Shown here in pieces: positions 21,928-31,212 of a stretch of 64,000 nucleotides of DNA (its first letter is position 1; the number at the start of each line of letters is the position of its first letter). The position numbers and the translations under genes were made by a program. The stretch is from positions 3,720,001 to 3,784,000 of the forward strand of contig CP110630.1 of NCBI GenBank assembly GCA_026210745.1, given 5' to 3'. A model generated the notes under the pieces. That model was not told the origin of the DNA. It searched no databases and saw nothing but the letters and a program-made list of their open reading frames with translations. Source of the stretch: Exobasidium rhododendri. Its lineage: Eukaryota > Basidiomycota > Exobasidiomycetes > Exobasidiales > Exobasidiaceae.

Positions 21928-23011
21928 TCACGCAGGTCCCAAAGCTTCTTCTCTCTCCATCACCTCCTTGTTCAATTTGACCAAAATGGTCGTTCGAAGG
22001 GGATATTCAGTCGAAGGAACGCTGTGTGCTGTGACACGGGCAGGCTGCGACGATGAAAACAATATACTGTCAGTGAAAAAGGCAGATCGGAGCAGAGAGA
22101 GACAAGCAAGACTGACAAAGCCAAGACCGTCCAAAGCTGCTTCTATGATGCCTGCTGTGAATGCTTCTACGCTTAGTTGGTTCATCTCCTTTGGTACAGT
22201 CATTGATTTTGCGAATACTGGATGATTCGTCGAAATCATGTCTTTAGATAAGAGAGAGAGAGAGAGAGAGAAAGAGTTCAATAGCGTCGATCAGCATGAG
22301 TTCCTCGCTCTTTCGTCGTCTTCTACTGCTCGACGCACATTCATCACTCTTCTCTGTACTTCTCTCTAGACTATCTGCCGGCCGTCCGAAGAGCGCTTTC
22401 CAAAGTTGTGTATGCAGCCATAGTAGCACAGGAAGCAGTCGGATTTCTCTCTTGGGAGCTCTGTTGTAAGTCGAGGAGCTCGATGACAGGGAAGGGGCCA
22501 CTGGAAATTCGAGGCGGTGGTACAGTAGCGGGAGCACTCGCTGGCCAACCCGATATCCTAACAGCGACAATCTGCAGTGAGAGGATTGAGGAACTAGCGC
22601 TCAGCACACCTCTACCTTGATCGATCCTTGCTTTCTGTTGACCACTCACTTCTTTTCCAGATCAGAGATACCAGCCACTCGATTCTGCGTATAGCTTACC
22701 ATTTCTGCAAAGAGGAACGCCAGAGCACTCGAGCTCACTTCTAGATTTTTGCTTCGATCTCTTGGCCTATCCAATATGTCCGGGCCTCCCACTCCAGTGA
22801 CTATGACACTACCAAAAGATGCATTATTTGCTTGCACAGAGCCCGCTGACGGCGTCGTCGGTATAGTGCTGTTTCGATTGCTGGCGGATGAATTGGGAGA
22901 GGATATGGCTGCAGAGGATCGTCGAATGTAGCCCGGTAACGTGGCCCTAGGCGATACCGGGATACTGGTGCTCGACGTCACACTCCGTCCTGTCTGAGTA
23001 GCATTGGACAT
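21928..23011 (-). CDS. TRS31: TRS31/TRAPPC5: TRAPP complex subunit
   Basis: Exons (minus) 23011-22650, 22571-22339 and 22241-21928, 302 residues. It is a Bet3-family core subunit of the TRAPP tethering complexes, the exchange factors for Ypt1/Rab1 in ER-Golgi traffic. Conserved motifs: ILDRPRDRSKNLEVSSSALA, FLFAEMVSYTQNRVAGISDL, LGYRVGQRVLPLL, LWKALFGRPADSLERSTEKS, then across the second splice DEYMISTNHPVFAKSMTVPK, and QLSVEAFTAGIIEAALDGLG. I chose the GTGCGT donor at 22338 because it restores the conserved DEYMIS; a GTAGAA donor slightly downstream also keeps frame. The acceptor lies against a CT microsatellite. The first 75 residues are a Ser/Thr-rich extension. A divergent promoter is shared with the PTM1-like gene. 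Confidence 0.9.
22251..22271. repeat. AG/CT dinucleotide microsatellite in TRS31 intron 2
   Basis: About ten AG units on the plus strand. On the coding strand this CT run forms the polypyrimidine tract just before the TRS31 intron 2 acceptor. Confidence 0.9.
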
Positions 23012-23598
23012 ACTGCGAAGATAGGGAAGCGAGATTGGTCTCAAGGATCGGTGGTAGTAGCAGTGTCATGACCTCGACCTCCGCTCCTTATTGACTTCCC
23101 TTTATGAAGGATGCAAACCGATAATCTTGCACGGGCCTCGCGTGGCTCCCATTTGACTGCTTAAATTTGGTCCTGCATACACGCCTACAACCTATAAGTG
23201 TACGTGAACGGCACAATCTTTTTATAGCAGTGAGCCTGACTTGCGCCTCCGCGCCTCTTGACATTTCCCTTACGCCGCTCTCACCTAAAAGTTGTCTTAC
23301 ACCAGTGTACACATCGACCGATAGAAGGCGCTACGGTAGGGGACGTTGAAGGTCTATCTTTGTTGTGATTAGACAGTGGAGCAATCTACAGGGACGCCGA
23401 CGCTGCATCCCCTTACGGAGCTCACTCCTCCTTTGCCAAACTTTCCGCCTTCCAACGCTGACATCTCGGAGGTCGTTCCACCTCTGACGTTTTGTCTGAA
23501 CGAACGTCCAGCCTGAATTAGCTACCTTATTCGCATTCCTCAACGACGCTTCTCATCGACTCCATCGATCAGCCACACTCTTTAAAGTTCATCCTTCA
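23012..23598. other. Divergent promoter region, TRS31 / PTM1-like
   Basis: About 590 bases separating two divergently transcribed secretory-pathway genes. No gene is seen. The part near 23570-23598 looks like the PTM1-like gene leader. Confidence 0.5.
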
Positions 23599-25792
23599 AT
23601 GCGTTTCCACCACAGTAGCCTGCTCTTGGCCTCGATTGTCATCTTAGCGAGCCTTTCAAATGCTTTCCAAGTGGCCATCAGCGATTTGGATCCGATGAGA
23701 CAGACGTGCAGTGGAATGTGGAAGGGAAAAGATACGAAGATCGAGCGTGAGTAGCAGCGGGAAACAGCTGGCACACAGAAGGTTTACCGCAGAAGGGTAT
23801 CTTGCTCACCACTTCTTCTGCAGTAAGCTTCGACAAAGGCTCAGCCGGGACAGTCTCAACGCTCTTTTATGAGTTTGCAGATTTCTCCAAAGTGGGGAAA
23901 GAATCAAAGGAACAGGATGTCTTTGGTTTCCCGGTAAGTACGATTGTTGTCTCTTATACCCATCCTTGCTCACTTGCATCTTATAATTTGACTACAGCTC
24001 AAGACATACATCTGTACCTCTCAAGCTGTCATGGAAGGTCTTTGCACACAGGCTAGCCTTGGCAACTTTATCGTCTCAGCAAATGCTACTTCGACAACTT
24101 CAATTTTCACTCAGAGGGTCGACTTGGGGACCGGCGATGATCTCAGCGCAAAGACCGTTACTTACAACGTCACTCGGAAGGGATACTATTGCGTCGGTGC
24201 GAGTGAGCTCCAAGAGAGTAGTGGGAGACCACCCTTTGTGTCTCGCAGATCGCCCAATATTGTACTCACCTTGCTCCTTCCTCTCCTCTCCGTTCTTCTC
24301 AGCTGCGGTTCCAATGACGACACAGGCTAATATTGGCACAGGTAATCTTCACTCTCACTTTACGGGGCGAATCAATTACATCAATACCTTTGAGGGTCAA
24401 CTGCCCGCAACAGAGTACCCAAAGCTACCCTTCTACTTTTCCCTGACAAGCATCTACATGATCTTGGGTGGCGTTTGGTTATATCTCTGCATCTCTCATC
24501 GCGACGAGTGAGTGGATTCTGCCTAGTACGCTGGTTCACTAACATTCGGATGCTCATTCGCACTTCCTTGCTCCGCTTCTCTGCAGGCTGCTCACTGTTC
24601 AGCACTTTGTCTCTGGCACTATCATTCTGCTCGTCCTGGGATGTGCAGCTCAGTGGGGCTACTTCCGCTACCTCAACACTCACTCCATGGACTTTTGGAG
24701 AATCTCTTCCCTTGACGGCGTAAAGTCAGTCACATTCGGAGCTCGTTCTTTGCTCGTCATCACTAGTGTCCTAGATGCTGCTCGCAATTCGACCAGCTTG
24801 TTCCTTCTCTTAATCGTTTCGATGGGCTATGGAGTTGTACGACCATCGATTGGTCCTGTGATGACGAAAGTAAAGATCTTGACTGCTGTTCACTTTCTCT
24901 GTGGCGTGCTGTACTCTGTGAGTGTCTCGTCTGAAGGAGGTCCTTCACAATCGCATTCTTAAATCTTCCAATCTTTCCTCTCTAGGTCGGCATCGTACTC
25001 ATACTCACAGAATCGGGAGGTGGATGGATTTTCCTATTCATTTTCCCGCTGGCTTTCACCCTTACGACTTTCATGATGTGGACATTGCACTCGCTCAATG
25101 CTACCATCGAGTATTTACTGACACGCAAGCAAAGTGAGTCTCTATAAATGAAAAATCTCCAGCAGATAGACCTCCCATGCTCATCACTCGGTCTCCCTTT
25201 TTCTCCGTACTAAACAGCCTTCAAGGGACAAATGTTTCGTAAACTCTACCGTATCCTGGTCTTCGCTGTCGTCGCCATCTTTGTCTTCTTCATCCTGACT
25301 ACTATTGCCTTTTCTCAATCGGCAACGGAAGATTTCTCACCGAACGTCTGGGCCTACCGATGGTTCCTCCTCGATGGGTGGATGGGAACGCTATATCTCG
25401 TCGTCTTTTCCAGTATTGCATGGTTGTGGAGACCGACAGGACAGAATCTGCGGCTGAGTATGAGTGACGAGATCGGCCAAGATGACGGGTATGAAGGGGA
25501 GCACTACGAAATTGATGAATTCGGTCAACATGCTGAAAACGATGGCGATGAAGAGGAAGGCGGCATCAAACCAGTTCGCTCCGATGGTGCCCCTACTGCT
25601 CGAGCTGCTCCAAGTGGTGGTGGCGCAGGGAACAGGCGATTCAATGCAGAGGAAGAAGTCGTCTTTGAAATCGGTGACGACGAAGAAGAAACACCAAGAA
25701 AGCTGGATGGAACGGGAGAGCGAGAAGGTCTGATGAATCGGGAGAACAACGACAGTAAGGAAACTTTAGTACCCGCACGGCAAGGCCACTGA
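23599..25792 (+). CDS. PTM1-like seven-transmembrane GOST family protein
   Basis: Exons 23599-23746, 23824-23933, 23998-24202, 24303-24507, 24587-24917, 24986-25133 and 25218-25792, 573 residues. It matches fungal Ptm1 and animal TMEM87/lung seven-transmembrane proteins of the Golgi and endomembranes. A signal peptide (LLLASIVILASLSNA) is followed by a Cys-containing lumenal GOLD-like domain. Seven membrane segments come next, starting with LPFYFSLTSIYMILGGVWLY and including SLFLLLIVSMGYGVVRPSIG, VGIVLILTESGGGW and RILVFAVVAIFVFFILTTIA. The C-terminal tail after WLWRPTGQNLRLSMSDE is acidic (Glu/Asp), as in this family. The donor of intron 3 is uncertain by six bases: GTGAGC at 24203, or GTGCGA six bases earlier; both keep frame. 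Six introns, all GT-AG. It converges with PAN5. Confidence 0.9.
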
Positions 25793-26174
25793 GCACCAAC
25801 AGGTTGACTTTTGTATGCTTATCTGTGGAAAGGGATAAGGAGACACAACACCAAAGAATTAATAGAAGTTCGTGTAAAGGAGCAGGAGTCCATCAATGCT
25901 AGCATATTAGATTGAAAATAATCGCACAGCTCGTTCTAGATGAAAATTTTGCATTTTGATTGAACGTAATTTCCGCTTCTACATGTTGAGTGAATAGCTG
26001 ATGTTGGTGTGATTAGATTGATGGAAGATGACTATTGTACCATGAGGGGGAGCGAAAGAGATCGGAGAGCAGGAAAGGACGGGAAGATGAATGGTGTTGT
26101 GCAATGCAATGATGAAAGGGGGTTTGACCAGGAGGAAAAGCAAGGCAGAAATGGGAGGCGCCTATTGCCTAAAA
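25793..26174. other. Intergenic, 3' ends of PTM1-like and PAN5
   Basis: About 380 bases between convergent genes. AT-rich around 25850-25970, as expected for two 3' untranslated regions. No gene is seen. Confidence 0.55.
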
Positions 26175-27764
26175 TTACAGTCTATTTTGCTTGAAACCGG
26201 AAGACGTTCGACTTGTTTTCAGTTGTATCAGGTTGATCATCATGTCATTGTGGGGAGTCTGCAGTCCCAATGATTTGCCAAGTCTGCTGAAGTAGCCATT
26301 GATGTACTGAATTTCGGTGGAAGCGGAGTTTGCCTTGATGTCTTGAAACATGCTGCTGTAATTTGGTGCAGTCAGTCGAACGACCCTCTCCACTTCTCGA
26401 AAGAGAGCCCCGGAACGTAGACTCGAGTCGAGGACGGGGGGACCAGATATTTCATCACCAACGGCATTGTTTGCTTTGATGAGATAGTCTGACTTGCTCA
26501 TCTTGTCCCAAACGACGTCTTCCTGCACCTTTCCACCGAGACCCTTTCTCTGCTCCTCTGCTTTACGCCTCTGCTCTTCTTCTTCTTCTTCCTGCTGAAA
26601 ATGAGCACTCTGAACAAGAGCTTCCAAGATCTGACTGATCTCTCGACACAAATCTCGAATGGTCGCTTCGGCGAATTTGTTTGCGAACAAGTCACCATTC
26701 CGGCATTCTACCAAAGCAGTCACAGGATTGATGCAAGCGTTCACCACGAGTTTCTTGAGTGAAAGAAGCTGGAATTTGCGAATCGGCTGCCAGGAGACGG
26801 AAAGGGGTAAATTCAGGAGCATCGACATTGTATTCAGTAGTGTTTGTGTGCTAGGCGTGTTGGGTATTGCTCCAATGTCCAGTGTCAAAGAAGGCTGTAT
26901 CGATGATCTCCTTGATCTCAGTCGATGATTCTGCACAAGGAGCTGATCGTAATCCATCGGTGCTCTCCTCGTCTGCTCTACCAGAGCCCCCTCCTTACTG
27001 CCCTCTACCCCACTATTTTTCCTAAGCTCGTCGTCCTCTATTTCTTCTTCTATATTCATCATCTTCTCGTAGTCCTTCCCTAACGACCGGTTTGGCACGA
27101 CCCCAAAGTCCACCTTTCCGTAAGCTGCATGAACACAAGACAGTTTATTCTTCATCCAAGCTCCATGCGTCGTACTTGCCAAGATGAAGTGAGGTCGCTT
27201 TGAGGGGTCTGTGAATATCCTCTCGAGTAAAAGGTCCAAAACACCCTGCCCATTTTGCAGTAGGACGATCGTAGTGGCCGGCGTGATATAAGGGAGTAAA
27301 GGTCGAAGAGCAGAGAGGGTATGTTGTGCCTTTGTCGTCACTATGAGAGAATCAATGCTTCCTCTTGGGTAGCCAAGCTCTTCTAGTCGAGAAGTACCTG
27401 GTAGCTGAACTTTGGAGCCGGATCCTACTTGCGATGATGATGATGAAGAAGAGTCTGCAAATAGTCCGCCTACCTGATCAATCGAGGCCTGCGATTCGAC
27501 GCCGAACCCACTCTCTCTTTCCTTTGCTGAGTCTCTCTCCAGGAACAAGCTCTTGTCTTGCCTCTTTTCCACTTGTTTAAAGCTTGACCTCGTCAGACGC
27601 AAGATGACACCTAAGTTGAAGGGCGAAGGTAGATACGGTATTGATGACGAATGAGGTAGTTGCTTCAACGTCTGTGGCGCTTCACCTAATAATCTGCTTG
27701 TTCTCTTGATATGAAAGGAGATTAGAGTACCTATAGAGCCCACGCCTAGGACGTGAAAGCGCAT
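26175..27764 (-). CDS. PAN5: PAN5: 2-dehydropantoate 2-reductase (ketopantoate reductase)
   Basis: Single exon, 529 residues from the ATG at 27764; the open frame upstream has no ATG. It reduces ketopantoate to pantoate with NADPH for coenzyme A synthesis. The N-terminal Rossmann motif is VLGVGSIGTLISFHIKR (about 5-21). SLIVTTKAQHTLSALRPLLP and TIVLLQNGQGVLDLLLERIF follow, then the catalytic Lys region (LSLKKLVVNACINPVTALVE). The C-terminal helical domain ends IQYINGYFSRLGKSLG and HNDMMINLI, typical of PanE/ApbA. It is about 150 residues longer than yeast Pan5 because of Ser/Glu-rich inserts at about 75-125 and 235-270. Activity looks preserved, but subcellular location is unclear. Confidence 0.9.
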   Translation of the reverse strand: MRFHVLGVGSIGTLISFHIKRTSRLLGEAPQTLKQLPHSSSIPYLPSPFNLGVILRLTRSSFKQVEKRQDKSLFLERDSAKERESGFGVESQASIDQVGGLFADSSSSSSSQVGSGSKVQLPGTSRLEELGYPRGSIDSLIVTTKAQHTLSALRPLLPYITPATTIVLLQNGQGVLDLLLERIFTDPSKRPHFILASTTHGAWMKNKLSCVHAAYGKVDFGVVPNRSLGKDYEKMMNIEEEIEDDELRKNSGVEGSKEGALVEQTRRAPMDYDQLLVQNHRLRSRRSSIQPSLTLDIGAIPNTPSTQTLLNTMSMLLNLPLSVSWQPIRKFQLLSLKKLVVNACINPVTALVECRNGDLFANKFAEATIRDLCREISQILEALVQSAHFQQEEEEEEQRRKAEEQRKGLGGKVQEDVVWDKMSKSDYLIKANNAVGDEISGPPVLDSSLRSGALFREVERVVRLTAPNYSSMFQDIKANSASTEIQYINGYFSRLGKSLGLQTPHNDMMINLIQLKTSRTSSGFKQNRL

Positions 27765-28602
27765 AACTTGGAGCCCCCTTCTTACTGCCTCGATGACATC
27801 AAAGGGTGATTTGTCGACCTGACACACTTGTGGTGAAAGGTGGAGGACGGGAGGAGGGCGGAAGAGAGAGTTTAAGTCGGCTTTGCCTCTCCTCGTCGTC
27901 TATGTATCCGTGGGGGTGGAAAGGAGATGCTTAGACGATCCCGATCCTATCGTGGTGTGCAGCCAAGCGCTACCTCGGAGTGGCCAAGAAGAAGATTGGA
28001 GTGTGACTAGATGATGTCAGCTAATTCGACTTTAGCAGATTAGGAAGAACTGATAATCTCAAGGCGTACGTCTTACCGGGTCGAGGGGAAAAAACACATT
28101 CCTGTCCGTGTCACGTGTACATCCACGAAGACATCTTCGTCAGCAAGTGTTCCTTCCAGATGGACTCGAAGGCCCGTCACCAACTATTATCACACGGAGA
28201 GGCGCATCTTGTCTGTTTCAGAGTGGTGATGTGATTATCAAATAGTTACAAGAGTGTGAAATGGGAAGGTGGCAAGGATTGTGGATGACGGATGGAGGCG
28301 GAAAGATTAGAGCGCAAAGATATGTCTAGGGAGGAGAGTCCGAGGCCAGGTAGGAGGAGGGGAAGGCATTTGGAAGATGCGCTCGCGTGAGGGCAATTTG
28401 TGAAGAGAGATGGTGTACACATGCGAAAGGAAAAGATGGAGAGACCTTCGCCATGGAGAGATTATTTTTGGGGACATTTTTGACCCTGATCTTCAATGGC
28501 CCTTTCTCCGACCTATGTCTGTCATCGCAACAGATGCCAATAGAGTGCTCCCATCGACATTTTTGAAGGTGCGAGTATAGTGGAGAGACAATGAACTTCT
28601 CT
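27765..28602. other. Intergenic, PAN5 promoter and SSC1 3' region
   Basis: About 840 bases. A short open frame on the minus strand near 28326-28600 overlaps the end of SSC1 and has no family signal. I see no gene; the spacing is larger than average for this window. Confidence 0.45.
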
Positions 28603-30793
28603 TTACTCCTTCTTTTCGCCTTCACCACCTTCCTTTGCAGCGCCGGCATCAGCCGATGCTTGACGTTGTTCGTACACCTTCTTGAAGATACCCAGACTAG
28701 CTTGTTGAGTCTCGTCAATCTTGGCTTTGATGTCGGCAGCGCTGACTCCGCTTTCACCGCTTTGTCCCTTTGCGGCAATCTCTTCCAATTCCTTTATCAG
28801 GGCATGAACCTTCTCTGACTCGTCCTTGTCGACCTTGTCAGCGAATTCACTCAACGCCTTGCTTGTCTCGCTGGCAACCGATTGAGCAGAGTTGGACTCT
28901 TCAATGACCGCTCTTCTTTCCTTGTCTGATTCGGCGTATTGTTCAGCGTCCGAGACCATTCGATCAATCTCATTGTCCGACAATCCAGATCCTGCCGCAA
29001 GAGTCATGCTCTGATCCTTTCCGGTGGCCTTGTCCTTGGCGGAAACGTTGACGATACCGTCAGCGTTGATGTCAAAAGTGACTTCGATTTGAGGAACTCC
29101 CTTTGGCGCGGGAGGCAATCCGGTAAGTTGAAAGTTTCCTAGCAACTTGTTGTCCCGAACCAATTCTCTCTCTCCTTGGTACACTTGAATGTCGACGGCA
29201 GACTGGTGATCAGCAGCAGTGGAGAACACTTGACTCTTCTTGGTGGGGATGGTAGTATTCCTGTTGATCAGTCTGGTGAAGACACCACCCAGGGTGTTAA
29301 TACCAAGCGAAAGAGGTGTAACGTCTAGTAGCAAGATGTCAGTGACTTGACCAGACAAGACTCCTCCTTGAATGGAAGCTCCAATGGCAACAGCCTCATC
29401 AGGGTTGACACCTTTGGAAGGATCACGCTTGAAGATCCCCTTTACAGTCTCGAGAACCTTGGGCATTCGACTCATTCCTCCTACCATAATGACATCTTGA
29501 ATGTCAGCAGGCTTGCATCCGGCATCGTTGAGCGCCTTCTTGCAGGGTTCGATAGTTCGCTCGATAAGCTTGCCAACTAAGCCTTCCAATTGTGATCGAC
29601 TGAGCTTGGTGTTGATGTGTTTGGGACCAGAGGCGTCGGCAGTAATGTAAGGTAAGCTGATGTCGGTTTGTGTGGTGCTGGACAACTCAATCTTTGCCTT
29701 TTCAGCGGCTTCACGGATTCGCTGGATGGCCATTCGATCTTTGCCAATGTCGATTCCGTTTTCCTTCTGGAACTCCTTGACCAAATGCTCGACAAGGATA
29801 ATGTCGAAATCTTCACCTCCCAAATGTGTGTCACCGTTGGTTGACTTGACTTCAAACACTCCCTTTTGCATTTCAAGAATGGAAACATCAAACGTACCAC
29901 CACCCAAATCGAAGACGGCAATGACGGAGCTGTCTGTTCGGTCCAAACCATAAGCCAGGGCAGCTGCAGTAGGCTCATTGATGACTCTCAAGACATCCAG
30001 ACCAGCGATTGTTCCGGCATCCTTGGTCGATTGTCTTTGAGCGTCGTTAAAGTAGGCAGGAACAGTGACAACGGCATGCTTGACAGGCTTTCCCAGATAA
30101 GCAGCGGCTGTATCTCTCATCTTTCCGACAACAAAAGCACCAATCTGACTAGGCGAGTACTTTTCACCTCGGACTTCCAACCAAGCATCACCATTAGAGT
30201 GAGGTACAATCTTGAATGGAACATTGTGCAAGTCCTTTTGCACCTCCTTGTCCGAGAATTTTCGTCCGATCAATCTCTTTGTTGCAAATAGTGTGTTCTC
30301 TGGGTTGACAACCGCTTGTCTCTTGGCAGGAACACCGACCAGTCTTTCGCCGTCTTTTGTGAAGGCAACGACGGATGGTGTAGTCCTTCCACCTTCTGAG
30401 TTCTCAATGACTCGCGCTTGTTGTCCCTCCATGATAGATACACATGAGTTGGTGGCTGCAGGAAGACAGACGAGCTCATCGGTCAGACGAGCTTACACGG
30501 ACACAAGAGTATCTCGGAAGATCCGTTCACTCACTACCCAAATCAATTCCAATGACAGGTCCAGTGACCTTTGATGAGTTCCATCGAGCACCAATAGGCG
30601 ACAATCGCTACAGAATAGGAAAGAGGTGAGAGATTCAAGTAGTACAGGACAGTCAGCTTGCATTGCCATCACATCTTCCCATCTTCCCGGTGACGACTGG
30701 AACACTCACTGAAACACCTGTGGCGTTTGATCGCAAGGGCTGATTTAGCATACGAGCAGCAGGCGCTGCTGCTCTAATTCCCCTAGAGATCAT
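28603..30793 (-). CDS. SSC1: SSC1: mitochondrial HSP70
   Basis: Exons (minus) 30793-30710, 30607-30535 and 30455-28603, 669 residues. It is the matrix Hsp70 that drives protein import and folding with TIM44, MGE1 and MDJ1. An Arg/Ala-rich presequence ([20 protein letters not shown]) precedes [20 protein letters not shown], which is assembled across the second splice. The ATPase domain has [37 protein letters not shown] and [10 protein letters not shown]. The substrate domain follows [20 protein letters not shown]. The end is Gly/Glu-rich and lacks EEVD, as expected for the mitochondrial form. The third exon carries over 90% of the gene. It is divergent from the Asteroid-like gene about 420 bases away. 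Confidence 0.96.
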
Positions 30794-31212
30794 GTTGTGG
30801 AAAATGTGAAGAAGAACCAAAAATGGAGTGTTGCGTCGTCTATAGTAGGAGTCTGATCTAAGTGGCACGCAAGATGATGACGAAGATGGTTTTGAATTAA
30901 GTACTTATTCCTTTTTCGTGCTGCCCTCCTCGCCCGATATTCCTGAGAGGAAAAAAAAATGGAAATTCAAGAGGGGGGAAAGTCATCGAAGGGCCTCGTG
31001 ATTCCAGACTCTTCTTTTGCTTACGTATACATATACACGAGAGGCATATCCTGTCATGCAAGACGCGACGACAAACTCCACCTTGGGAGGAATTTCTCAG
31101 GTAGGGAGGAAAGTGAGTACCGCGAGCGAGCGAGCTTGGCTTGATCTTGATCTTAGGGTTAGCCCGGACGGAGAGAAGAGTATCATCACACTTTGCTCAA
31201 GGGACTGCCGCA
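30794..31212. other. Divergent promoter region, SSC1 / Asteroid-like
   Basis: About 420 bases. A run of A sits at 30951-30958. I looked for heat-shock elements (alternating nGAAn units) and found GAA triplets, but none in correct alternating spacing. Confidence 0.45.

Noticed and set aside
22244-22300. GC-AG intron or GTAGAA donor for TRS31 intron 2
   Set aside because: The GC option gives a stop, and the GTAGAA option breaks the conserved DEYMIS; the GTGCGT donor restores it.
30794-31212. Heat-shock element in the mitochondrial HSP70 promoter
   Set aside because: GAA triplets occur, but not in five-base alternating register.
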